The position numbers were made by a program, and so were the translations under genes. Shown piece after piece: positions 1-6,690 of a stretch of DNA of 9,475 nucleotides. The stretch is from JBDKGV01 sp039798005 (GTDB lineage Bacteria; Fibrobacterota; Fibrobacteria; UBA5070): contig JBDKGV010000131.1 of the NCBI GenBank assembly GCA_039798005.1, positions 1 through 9,475 of the forward strand. The letters run 5' to 3'. The number at the start of each line of letters is the position of its first letter. The first letter of the stretch is position 1. Under the pieces are notes generated by a model. The model did no database searches, was not told the DNA's origin, and saw only the letters and a list, made by a program, of their open reading frames with translations.

Positions 1-23
1 GTGGCTTTTGCGATCAGGTTCCC

Positions 24-587
24 TCAGTGCGACGGAACCGGCGTTGGAGGAGTCTCGACGGCGGTCCGAATGGCTTTGACATCGACCTTGTTCAGGTAAT
101 CCAAGATGTTGCGCCACATGGAATGGAAGTTGTACCCTCCATCGACCATCTCGGCGATGGCCTCTTCACGGCTCCAATTCTGAAAGACCATGCGGTACAT
201 CGCATTGATCGTGCCGGTGCGGTCGGCTCCATGCAGGCAGTGGACGAGATACGGACCTTCGCCGTTCCAGCGGATGATCCGCAGGGCGCGGATCACGTCC
301 TTGTCCTTGATGTTCCAGGTCTTGATGTCGATCTCGTGCAGGCGAAGACGGGTCGATTTGACCTTGTCCTTGTCGCTGTGGAAGGCTCGGAGATTGATGA
401 CGGTCCGGATTCCCAACGAATCCGCCAAGCGCTTCATTCCCTCGCGTGTGGGCTGTTCACTGCGGTAGAGGGAATCGTTCACCTTGTTCAGGTTGCCGAC
501 CCCTTCAAGCTGGACGGGACTTGCCCATTGGGCGGGCCTGGGTTGGACGGAGAACAGGCACAGGCTCAAGGCCAGAGTTGCGAACAT
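24..587 (-). CDS. Putative exported tyrosine/dual-specificity-type protein phosphatase
   Basis: 187 residues, complete. The cysteine-phosphatase signature HCLHGADRTG lies at residues 116-125 (nucleophile C117, arginine R123), fitting HCx5R(S/T) of dual-specificity-like phosphatases. The upstream segment with LYRSEQP (40-46) and TVINLR (62-67) is typical of the bacterial and Siw14-like branch, where the substrate may be a phosphoprotein, phosphoinositide or inositol pyrophosphate. D95 is a candidate general acid. Residues 1-22 are hydrophobic and could be a signal peptide ending near PAQWA, although there is no positive charge before the hydrophobic core, so export is probable rather than certain. 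The ATG at 585-587 is chosen because no start codon gives a sensible N-terminus further upstream; the frame continues open only as antisense to the channel gene. The Shine-Dalgarno (AAGAGA) is weak. It is divergent from the potassium channel across 75 bp. The family is clear; the substrate is unknown. Confidence 0.85.
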   Translation of the reverse strand: MFATLALSLCLFSVQPRPAQWASPVQLEGVGNLNKVNDSLYRSEQPTREGMKRLADSLGIRTVINLRAFHSDKDKVKSTRLRLHEIDIKTWNIKDKDVIRALRIIRWNGEGPYLVHCLHGADRTGTINAMYRMVFQNWSREEAIAEMVDGGYNFHSMWRNILDYLNKVDVKAIRTAVETPPTPVPSH

Positions 588-620
588 GGAGTTTTCTCTT
601 GGAAGGATGCGTGCGAATAC

Positions 621-638
621 GTTGCCGGGTGCAACCCG
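621..638. promoter_or_regulatory. Overlapping inverted repeats in the phosphatase/channel divergent intergenic region
   Basis: Two perfect, mutually exclusive 5-bp inverted repeats share this 18-bp segment: GTTGC-n5-GCAAC (621-635) and CGGGT-GCA-ACCCG (626-638). It is the only dyad structure I see between the two divergent genes (588-662), so it could be an operator or a leader hairpin. I found no convincing -35/-10 pair in this gap on either strand. Dyads this short also arise by chance in GC-rich DNA. Confidence 0.25.
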
Positions 639-662
639 TCGAAAGGTAGGCAATTGCCCACC

Positions 663-1712
663 ATGCCAATTCGTCGGATTTGGCATACTTTGCAGATCGT
701 GGATCTTCGACTTCTCAAAAAAGCGGCCTTTGCTTGGTTCTGCCTGATCACCATCGGGACGATCGGCTTCCATACCTTGGGGGGCAATGAGTGGAGTTGG
801 CTCGATTCGCTCTACATGACGGTCACGACGGTGGCGACGGTCGGCTACGGGGAGATCCACGATCTTTCCGGAAATCCCGCCGCCAGGATCTTCGGAATCG
901 TCTTGATCGTGTCGTCCTTTGCCGTGGTGGCAACCTTCGCAGCTTCCTTGACTGCGGCGATCTTCGAGGGTCGTCTTTCCCATTCCATCCGACGCAGGAG
1001 AAACATGAAAGCCTTGGCCGCCTTGAATCAGCATCAGATCCTCTGCGGACTTGGCGAGACCGGGATCTCCGCCGCCCGTGAACTGCGCGCCACGGGCAGG
1101 GACTTCGTGGGGATCGAGCCGGATCCGGCGAAGATGGAACATGCCCTGCGGCAGGTGGGTGAGTTCCCTCATGTGATCGGGGATCCCACCCATGAGGAGG
1201 TGCTGGAGGAGGCGGGAATCGAGCGCGCCTCGGGCCTTCTGGTCGCAAGCAACGACGACCGGACCAACGTGTTCCTGGTGATCACGGCGCGTGGCCTGAA
1301 TCCCAAGTTGCGGATCGTGGCGCGTGCCGTGGACCCGCAGACGGAAGGGAAGCTGCGACGGGCCGGTGCGACGGTGGTGGTGGCTCCCAACGCCTTGGGT
1401 GGATTGCGCCTGGCCTCGGAGATGATCCGGCCGCGCACCACGTCGTTTCTCGACCGGATGCTTTACCATTCCGGCGGCGACACCCGGATGGACGAGGCCG
1501 TGATCCGGGAAGGATCGGGGTTGCACGGGAAGACGCTGGAACAGGCCAGGATCTTCGAGGAGACCGGCATCGTTCCCGTGGCCATCGACCTTGGCAAGGA
1601 TCAGTTCCTGTTCAATCCCCCGGCAAGCCACATCCTTTGTGCAGGGCAGGCGATCATCGCCGTCGGGTCGGCAATGGAAATGGAGCGGCTGCGGAACTAC
1701 CTGGAGGGTTGA
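663..1712 (+). CDS. Two-transmembrane potassium channel with cytoplasmic RCK (TrkA-N/TrkA-C) module
   Basis: 349 residues, complete. The inner-membrane pore module has TM1 at about 21-38, a pore helix and selectivity filter TVGYG at 59-63, and TM2 at about 75-100. A basic linker (RRRR, 110-113) follows. The RCK N-lobe is a Rossmann fold that starts at 125 with the dinucleotide loop GLGETG (129-134) and an acidic residue, E152, at the end of the second strand, which in this fold usually favours NAD(H) or another adenine nucleotide. A TrkA-C-like lobe covers about 265-345. This is the MthK/Kch-like layout of ligand-gated K+ channels; the gating ligand (Ca2+, nucleotide or other) cannot be read from sequence. 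The ATG at 663 is chosen because the pore module begins about 20 residues later and everything upstream in frame is antisense to the phosphatase. AGGTAGG at 644-650 is a plausible though distant ribosome-binding site. It converges on the NAD operon. Confidence 0.93.
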   Translation: MPIRRIWHTLQIVDLRLLKKAAFAWFCLITIGTIGFHTLGGNEWSWLDSLYMTVTTVATVGYGEIHDLSGNPAARIFGIVLIVSSFAVVATFAASLTAAIFEGRLSHSIRRRRNMKALAALNQHQILCGLGETGISAARELRATGRDFVGIEPDPAKMEHALRQVGEFPHVIGDPTHEEVLEEAGIERASGLLVASNDDRTNVFLVITARGLNPKLRIVARAVDPQTEGKLRRAGATVVVAPNALGGLRLASEMIRPRTTSFLDRMLYHSGGDTRMDEAVIREGSGLHGKTLEQARIFEETGIVPVAIDLGKDQFLFNPPASHILCAGQAIIAVGSAMEMERLRNYLEG

Positions 1713-1730
1713 ACCTCCTGGACGGGATTT

Positions 1731-1752
1731 CCCCGGCGACATGCCGCCGGGG
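1731..1752. terminator. Perfect 8-bp hairpin between convergent genes, possible transcription end
   Basis: CCCCGGCG (1731-1738) and CGCCGGGG (1745-1752) are exact inverted repeats around a 6-nt loop, placed 18 bp after the channel stop and 17 bp beyond the nadM-Nudix stop. The position suggests a bidirectional end of transcription. There is no T-run after the stem on either strand, so it is not a canonical intrinsic terminator; it could instead be a stabilising 3' stem used with Rho. Confidence 0.4.
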
Positions 1753-1769
1753 CGATCAAGGGGCGTGAT

Positions 1770-2774
1770 CTAGGTGTCGAGAATTCCAAGCATCTGATCG
1801 ATGATGTGGAAGTGGTCGCCGAAGAACTCGTCCTCCATCGCAGCCAGCTCAGAAATCGGGATCCAGCGGGCATCCAAGGCGTCATCGGCGGCGGTCACCT
1901 CGGGAAGCGAGGTCCAGACCGGTTCAAACAGGAAGGCGTGGGTGACGATGCGGGCTCGCGCCGACCTTCCCGGATGCGCGAACATCCGGGTTCCTGTGGC
2001 CTGGAGTGCGCCGAGGTCCAGGCCGGTCTCCTCGAGAAGCTCGCGGCGGGCCCCGTCCTCGAGGGCTTCGTGGGGATCGAGGAAACCTCCGGGCAAGGCG
2101 CGCAGTCCGATGCCCGGGCGGGCCCCGCGCCGGATCAGCAGGATGTGGTCGCAGGCCTTCACCACGGCATCCACCGTCAGGAACGGGCCTTTTCCCCAAC
2201 GCGCTTGGTAGGTCTCGATCGCCTCCTGGTCGGCGGCGAGCCGGGACCTGAGGTCCTCCCGGGCCCACTGACCAAGCAAGGCCAGGACGCTGTCTGGGAC
2301 CGCCCCCTGCAAGCTCCCCTCGACTTCGCTCCATGGGGTATTTGACAAGATCTGTCGGCGCAACGGGGTGGCATCGAGCGGACCTTGGCGTCCTGCGTCG
2401 ATCATGGTCCATTCGGGGAACGTGTCGAGGTAGGCGCTGGTGCCGTCCTTGTGGTACCCGACCAGCGCGACGCGCCCTTGGGCGATCGAGGAAACGGACC
2501 GGTGGACGTCCCTTGCCCAGCGCTTGGAGTTCCAGACGTCCCGCTGCGGCACGAATGCCGTGCGTGCGTTCTCCTCGGGCGAAAGCCACGAGCGGATCAT
2601 GGCCTCCCGTTGGGCGGCGCTGAAGGGGTTGCGCGGCGACGGTGCGGCGAAGGCCGAACCCAGGACGACGACGATCCTGGGCGCCGTGTCCAGAGCCTTC
2701 CGGAGCAATCCTCCGTGGCCATGGTGAAACGGCTGGAACCGGCCGATCAGGACGGCGATGTCAAATTCTGTCAT
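1770..2774 (-). CDS. nadM: Bifunctional NMN adenylyltransferase (NadM type) / ADP-ribose-type Nudix hydrolase
   Basis: 334 residues, complete, with two cytoplasmic enzymes fused. Residues 1 to about 175 are a nucleotidylyltransferase: GRFQPFHHGH at 11-20 carries the HxGH nucleotide-binding motif (H17, H20), and TPLRRQIL near 136-143 is the second conserved ATP-binding region. This half joins NMN (or NaMN) to AMP. Residues about 198-334 are a Nudix domain with an intact box: G230, E236, R244, E245, E248, E249 and G251 fit GX5EX7REUXEEXGU exactly. The same fusion in Synechocystis (slr0787) and Francisella is a bifunctional NMN adenylyltransferase/ADP-ribose pyrophosphatase; the domain order and length here match. 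The start ATG has GAGG five bases upstream. It is the last gene of the NAD operon, 28 bp after nadE, so it is probably co-transcribed. Substrate preference for NMN over NaMN is inferred from family. Confidence 0.93.
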   Translation of the reverse strand: MTEFDIAVLIGRFQPFHHGHGGLLRKALDTAPRIVVVLGSAFAAPSPRNPFSAAQREAMIRSWLSPEENARTAFVPQRDVWNSKRWARDVHRSVSSIAQGRVALVGYHKDGTSAYLDTFPEWTMIDAGRQGPLDATPLRRQILSNTPWSEVEGSLQGAVPDSVLALLGQWAREDLRSRLAADQEAIETYQARWGKGPFLTVDAVVKACDHILLIRRGARPGIGLRALPGGFLDPHEALEDGARRELLEETGLDLGALQATGTRMFAHPGRSARARIVTHAFLFEPVWTSLPEVTAADDALDARWIPISELAAMEDEFFGDHFHIIDQMLGILDT

Positions 2775-2802
2775 GTCAACCTCGATGGCGGGAAAAGGGG
2801 GA

Positions 2803-4503
2803 TCAGTCCAGGTGCGCGGCGATGGGCATCTGGCGGCCCTGACCGAAGGCCCGGGCGCGAAGACGCAACAGCGGTGCCGCTTGCCGGCGCTTGTACTCGC
2901 TGCGCGCCATCAGCCGCTTGACCTTGGCGAGGGTGTCCAGACCGCCTTCGCTGGTGCGAAGCACAAGCAGGAGCCGGCTCACCTCCTCACGTTCCGCCGG
3001 TCGCAGCATCTCCCCTTCGAGAAGGTCCTTGAGGATGGCATCCAGGACCGGGTAGGGAGGGAGGCTGTCCTGGTCGCGCTGGCCGGGGGCGAGTTCCGCC
3101 GAGGGTTCCTTCTCGATGATGGCCACCGGCACGAGCTCGCGGCCCGCCGAGCGGTTGAGATGGCGGCACAGCTCGAAGACCTCCATCTTGTAGAGGTCGC
3201 CGATGAGTCCCAGTCCGCCGTTGGTGTCGCCGTAAAGGGTGCAGTAGCCCACCGAGATCTCGCTCTTGTTGCCGGTGGTCAGGAGCAGGTGCCCGAATTG
3301 GTTCGAGAATTCCATGAGGATGGTGCCGCGCAGACGGGCTTGGACATTCTCCTGGGCGAGTCCTTCCAAGGGGCTTGTGAAGGCCGTGGCGAACCCGCTG
3401 CGGGCCGCATCCACCAGGTCCACGATGGGGTGGCTGTGGAGCTTGATCCCGAGGTTCGTGCACAGCACCTCCGAGTCCGATACGCTGCCGTCGCTGGACC
3501 ACCGCGAGGGCATGGTCACGCCCTCGACATTGTCGGCTCCCAAGGCCTCCACTGCCAAGGCCAGGGTCAGCGCGCTGTCGATGCCGCCCGACGAGCCGAC
3601 CACGACCTTCTTGAATCCGCAGCGGCGGGCGTAGTCGCGCAGGCCCAGAACGATCTGGCGACGCTGGAATTCCGCATCGCACAGGCTCTCGACGGCCAAG
3701 GGCTTCAGGGGCTTGGCATCCTGGTCGACAAAATGCCCGTCGTGGAAACCGATGATCCGCAGGTCGGTCTCGAAGAGCCTGGCCTCGTCCACGAGACCAA
3801 GTCGAGGGTCCACGGCAAACGATGCGCCGTCGTACACGACCTGGTCGTGGCCGCCCACCTGGTTCACATAGAGCAGGGGGAGATCGTGCCGATGGCTCGA
3901 CATGCGGAACAGCTCGTGACGCTCCTCGCGCTTGCCCAGATGCGAGGGGCTTGCGTTGATGCTCACCACGAGATCGGGGGCGGCGCCTTGCAGGCGTTCC
4001 CACGGGTTCACGGCGTACTGACGGTTCTGGTCGTTCCAGCCGTCCTCGCACACCAGGAAACCGATGCGCGTGTCGCCGACCCGCAGGACCCGGGCGATGT
4101 CGGGACCGGGTTCGAAATGGCGGCGCTCGTCGAAGATGCCGTAGGTGGGCAGGAGCTGCTTGGCGTAGCGCAGCAGTTCCTGACCGTCGCGCAGGGCGAG
4201 AAGCGCGTTCTCCAGCGACTTCCCGGGGCCGAAGCGACGCACGGGAGTCCCGATCACCCAGATGAGTCCGGGTGTGGCCCGGGTCGCCTGCCGAAGGCTT
4301 TCCAAGGCATGGTCGAGGCGCAGGAGGAATTCCGGTTCGTCGAGCAGGTCGCCGGGATAGTAGCCCGACAGGGCGAGTTCCGGGAAGACCACCATGTCGG
4401 CCTTCAAGGCATGCGCCTTGGTCGCCTCGCGACTCATGATGGCGAGGTTGCCCTCGAGATCGCCGATGGTGGGATTGATCTGGGCGGTGGCGATGCGGAT
4501 CAT
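2803..4503 (-). CDS. nadE: Glutamine-dependent NAD+ synthetase
   Basis: 566 residues, complete, the usual length for the two-domain bacterial enzyme. Residues 1 to about 270 are a nitrilase-type glutaminase with the triad E42 (in FPELALSGYYP), K115 and C152 (in LVCEDGW). Residues about 280-566 are the ATP-dependent synthetase with the PP-loop SSGGIDS at 304-310 and the conserved TTGNKSEISVGY segment (409-420). It amidates nicotinate adenine dinucleotide to NAD+ using ammonia channelled from glutamine, in the cytoplasm. The start ATG is fixed by the conserved beginning MIRIATAQINP and by its ATGA overlap with the pncB stop, which implies translational coupling. In-frame sequence upstream of this ATG is antiparallel to nothing new; it is the pncB region read in another frame. 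Because the operon supplies a NadM-type adenylyltransferase, it might also accept NaMN; this is inference only. Confidence 0.95.
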   Translation of the reverse strand: MIRIATAQINPTIGDLEGNLAIMSREATKAHALKADMVVFPELALSGYYPGDLLDEPEFLLRLDHALESLRQATRATPGLIWVIGTPVRRFGPGKSLENALLALRDGQELLRYAKQLLPTYGIFDERRHFEPGPDIARVLRVGDTRIGFLVCEDGWNDQNRQYAVNPWERLQGAAPDLVVSINASPSHLGKREERHELFRMSSHRHDLPLLYVNQVGGHDQVVYDGASFAVDPRLGLVDEARLFETDLRIIGFHDGHFVDQDAKPLKPLAVESLCDAEFQRRQIVLGLRDYARRCGFKKVVVGSSGGIDSALTLALAVEALGADNVEGVTMPSRWSSDGSVSDSEVLCTNLGIKLHSHPIVDLVDAARSGFATAFTSPLEGLAQENVQARLRGTILMEFSNQFGHLLLTTGNKSEISVGYCTLYGDTNGGLGLIGDLYKMEVFELCRHLNRSAGRELVPVAIIEKEPSAELAPGQRDQDSLPPYPVLDAILKDLLEGEMLRPAEREEVSRLLLVLRTSEGGLDTLAKVKRLMARSEYKRRQAAPLLRLRARAFGQGRQMPIAAHLD

Positions 4504-5699
4504 TTCGCGGCCTCCAATCCAAAGACCTGGCGCAGGTAGGTGAGATAGCCCTGGTCGTCGCACAGCGTCTTGCCCGGGCTGTCCGAGAGCTTGGCAACCG
4601 GTTGGCCTTGGCAGGTCAGGATCTTCATCACGATGTTCAGGGGCTTGTGGATGGTGTCGTTCGTGAGATTGGTCCCGATGCCGAAGGCGGTCTGGATGCG
4701 GTCGCCGAAGTGCTGGTGCAGGCCGATCGCGCGCGGGATGTCCAAGCCGTCCGAGAAGACCAGGCGCTTGGTGTGCGAATCGATCCTTTGCCTCGCGTAG
4801 TGGGTGATCGCCTTCTCGCCCCATTCCACCGGGTCTCCCGAATCGTGGCGCAGACCGTCGAAGAGCTTGGCGAAGTACAGGTCGAAATCGGCAAGGAACG
4901 CATCCATCCCGACCACATCCGTCAGGGCCACGCCGAGGTCGCCCCGGTACTCCTGCACCCAGCCCTCAAGGGCGGCCTGCTGGAAGTCGCGCAGGCGGTG
5001 GCCCAAGGCCTGATGCGCCTGCAGGTACTCGTGGGCCATGGTCCCGATGGGAGTGAGTCCGTGGATGCGGGCCAAGTGCACGTTCGAGGTGCCTCCCAGG
5101 TAGTGGGGGATCCGTTGTTTGAGGGTTGCCACGACCTCGTCCTGCCACGCCGCGCTGTAGCGGCGACGCAGTCCGAATTCGAAGAAGGTGAAGGGATGGC
5201 GCATGGCGATGGTGCCCGTCTCGGCGGCCTCTTGCACCAGCTCGATCTTGGCGTCCAGACGCTTGCGAGCCTGCTCCATGGCCTCTTCGGTCCGGCCAAG
5301 CCGCTTGAAGTAGAGTTCGTTCACGATGTAGAGCACGAAGATCTCAAAGCCCATCACGTGGGCGATGGGACCTTTTGCCTGGATGCGCAGCTGCTCGCCT
5401 TCGGTGGTGACGGTGATGAAGCGGCGCTGGAAGCGGAAGACCGAGAGGAAATCGACAAAATCCGTCTTCAGGTACCGAAGTGCCCGCAACCAGTCGAGTT
5501 CTTCCTGCGTGAAGGCGAGGCTGCAGAGGTGGTCGAGCTCGGCTTCCACCTCCGCCTTGAGTTCGGCAAGCGGAAAGACGGTGGCGTTGCGGCAGAAGAA
5601 GCCGTATTCGGCCAGCGCGCCCGGGTGGCTGTGCAGCAGGGCCTGCCACATGGTGAATTTGTAGAGATCGGTTTCGAGGAGGCTGCGGACGATGGGCAT
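4500..5699 (-). CDS. pncB: Nicotinate phosphoribosyltransferase
   Basis: 399 residues, complete, like Escherichia coli and Salmonella PncB (about 400). It forms nicotinate mononucleotide from nicotinate and PRPP, coupled to ATP hydrolysis, in the Preiss-Handler salvage route. Visible landmarks are LLETDLYKFTMWQA near the N-terminus (7-20), FEFGLRRR (173-180), GGTSNVHLA (202-210), GTMAHEY (219-225), whose H223 corresponds to the histidine phosphorylated in the Salmonella enzyme, RHDSGDP (284-290), FSDGLD (315-320) and FGIGTNLTND (339-348). The frame is open to an ATG 26 codons upstream (5775-5777), but that extension is Pro/Ser-rich and overlaps the 3' end of pncA. The conserved core begins within ten residues of the ATG at 5697-5699, so that start is chosen although its ribosome-binding site is weak. 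It lies 37 bp after pncA and overlaps nadE by 4 bp. Confidence 0.95.
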   Translation of the reverse strand: MPIVRSLLETDLYKFTMWQALLHSHPGALAEYGFFCRNATVFPLAELKAEVEAELDHLCSLAFTQEELDWLRALRYLKTDFVDFLSVFRFQRRFITVTTEGEQLRIQAKGPIAHVMGFEIFVLYIVNELYFKRLGRTEEAMEQARKRLDAKIELVQEAAETGTIAMRHPFTFFEFGLRRRYSAAWQDEVVATLKQRIPHYLGGTSNVHLARIHGLTPIGTMAHEYLQAHQALGHRLRDFQQAALEGWVQEYRGDLGVALTDVVGMDAFLADFDLYFAKLFDGLRHDSGDPVEWGEKAITHYARQRIDSHTKRLVFSDGLDIPRAIGLHQHFGDRIQTAFGIGTNLTNDTIHKPLNIVMKILTCQGQPVAKLSDSPGKTLCDDQGYLTYLRQVFGLEAAK

Positions 5700-5736
5700 G
5701 GTCGGATCTCGCGGTGGAGGTGAGGAGGGAAAGATG

Positions 5737-6573
5737 TCAAACGGTGAGGGTGTCCAGGCGTGCGACTTGCAATCCATGCTGCCGCATGCGGTCCAGAAAG
5801 TCGGTGTAGACGGCCTCGAACCCGGTGACGGGACTGATGGCGTCCTCGACGATCACAAGGCGATCGCAGGTGTGGGGCCAGTTTGCGACCAGGTGCTCGA
5901 CGGTGGCCCGGACGCAGTGGCTTCCCGCTTCGCCCGCGATCAGGACGCGCTCGGCCTGGACGAGCTTGGCGAGCAGGGCGCGGTTGAGCCCGGTCGCTTC
6001 GTCGGCGGGATCGGGGATCTCCGCCTGCATTGCGCTGTAGTGCTCGGTCCAGGGGTTCTCGCCCTTGAGGATGTGGGTCACGCGACGGCCGGTTCGGTCC
6101 TCCCAAGCATCGAGCGTGGTTTGGAGCGCGGCATGCACGCATTGGCCCCAGGTGCCGATCTGGCAATGGACCGGCCATACCATGTGGACGAAGCGCCCGG
6201 TGGCTTCCAGCGCCTGCAGGTAGTGGAAGGCGCGCGCGGCATCCAAGCCCGGTGCCACGGTGAAATCGCCGGCGGCGAAGGCCTCTGCCGTGATCTGGGT
6301 GAACGGCGCCACGACTTCCCCGGTCCGGGTGCGCCAGAATCCGGGGTGGGCGATGTCAAGGCGGTGGTGGTGGTCGAGGGTCACCGTGACGGCATCGACC
6401 TTGGTCAAATTTTGTCCAAGCCACGCGCCCAGGCGGAGCATGTCCTGGTGGGCCCCGGTCACGGGAAGGCTTGGCGCGGTGCGACGACCTTCGGTCCCGA
6501 CGGGATGCAATTCCTGCGGGATGTCGCAGAAGTCGTTCTGGGGATCGATGACGAGAAGATGGGTTCCGTTCAT
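5737..6573 (-). CDS. pncA: Nicotinamidase-like cysteine hydrolase (isochorismatase superfamily)
   Basis: 278 residues, complete. The triad expected for nicotinamidases is present: D10 in LLVIDPQNDF, K170 in ILKGENPW and C220 in GEAGSHCVRATVEHL. Probable metal ligands lie in TLDHHHRLDIAHPGFW (D67, H69, H76). The likely reaction is nicotinamide to nicotinate plus ammonia, which feeds PncB. It is first in the operon, directly behind the promoter next to nrtR, which strongly supports this role. It is longer than typical bacterial PncA (about 180-215 residues), with extra sequence around 18-45 and 80-160, including WPVHCQIGTWGQCVH (133-147). The cysteine neighbourhood reads SHCV where classical enzymes often have DYCV. 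Another amide substrate is therefore possible. GAGG lies six bases before the ATG. Confidence 0.82.
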   Translation of the reverse strand: MNGTHLLVIDPQNDFCDIPQELHPVGTEGRRTAPSLPVTGAHQDMLRLGAWLGQNLTKVDAVTVTLDHHHRLDIAHPGFWRTRTGEVVAPFTQITAEAFAAGDFTVAPGLDAARAFHYLQALEATGRFVHMVWPVHCQIGTWGQCVHAALQTTLDAWEDRTGRRVTHILKGENPWTEHYSAMQAEIPDPADEATGLNRALLAKLVQAERVLIAGEAGSHCVRATVEHLVANWPHTCDRLVIVEDAISPVTGFEAVYTDFLDRMRQHGLQVARLDTLTV

Positions 6574-6609
6574 GGGGCGCCTCGTTCTGGGTGAGATGGT
6601 GATAAAGAG

Positions 6610-6638
6610 AATATACGGAAGAAAGATGCGTAACGCAA
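6610..6638 (-). promoter_or_regulatory. Predicted sigma70-type promoter of the pncA-pncB-nadE-nadM operon
   Basis: On the minus strand, TTGCGT (6633-6638) and TATATT (6610-6615) are separated by exactly 17 bp. The -10 box matches TATAAT at 5 of 6 positions and the -35 matches TTGACA at 3 of 6, keeping TTG. Transcription would begin near 6603, leaving a leader of about 30 nt before the pncA ATG at 6573. The weak -35 lies inside the palindrome described separately, as expected for a repressible promoter. Confidence 0.55.
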
Positions 6639-6644
6639 CTAACT
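6620..6644. promoter_or_regulatory. Imperfect palindrome, candidate NrtR operator
   Basis: The core TGCGT-A-ACGCA (6627-6637) is a perfect 11-bp odd palindrome. The symmetry continues outward with pairs at 6625/6639, 6624/6640, 6621/6643 and 6620/6644, giving 9 of 12 matching positions over 25 bp, centred on 6632. It lies in the 117-bp gap between the divergent pncA and nrtR genes and covers the -35 box of the operon promoter. NrtR proteins are known to bind palindromes in front of NAD genes and often of their own gene. That this is the site is inferred from position and symmetry, not from a motif search. Confidence 0.55.
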
Positions 6645-6690
6645 ATTTTCGGGGTGCCGCATTTTTCCGACTTTGGCTAGATTGAGTTCG

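Noticed and set aside
27..662. Upstream extension of the channel frame across the phosphatase gene
   Set aside because: It is antisense to the phosphatase, and the channel's first membrane helix starts about 20 residues after the ATG at 663.
588..1742. Upstream extension of the phosphatase frame across the channel gene
   Set aside because: The extension is antisense to the K+ channel, is low in hydrophobic structure, and the hydrophobic leader begins at the ATG at 585-587.
2758..4539. Open frame of 593 codons on the plus strand opposite nadE
   Set aside because: It is antisense to a gene with intact glutaminase and synthetase motifs, shows no recognisable domain, and is of the kind expected in GC-rich DNA opposite a highly expressed frame.
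4602..5723. Open frame of 373 codons on the plus strand opposite pncB
   Set aside because: Antisense shadow of a clearly conserved enzyme; no domain or plausible start context.
5700..5777. In-frame ATG 26 codons upstream of pncB
   Set aside because: It would overlap the end of pncA and add a Pro/Ser-rich stretch absent from known PncB proteins; the conserved core starts near the ATG at 5697-5699.
5924..6594. Plus-strand open frames opposite pncA
   Set aside because: No domains, and they are antisense to a gene with an intact catalytic triad.
6673..6690. TTG start six codons upstream of the nrtR ATG
   Set aside because: Possible, but the ATG gives a normal-length NrtR and the extra residues are not part of the Nudix core; no better ribosome-binding site precedes the TTG.
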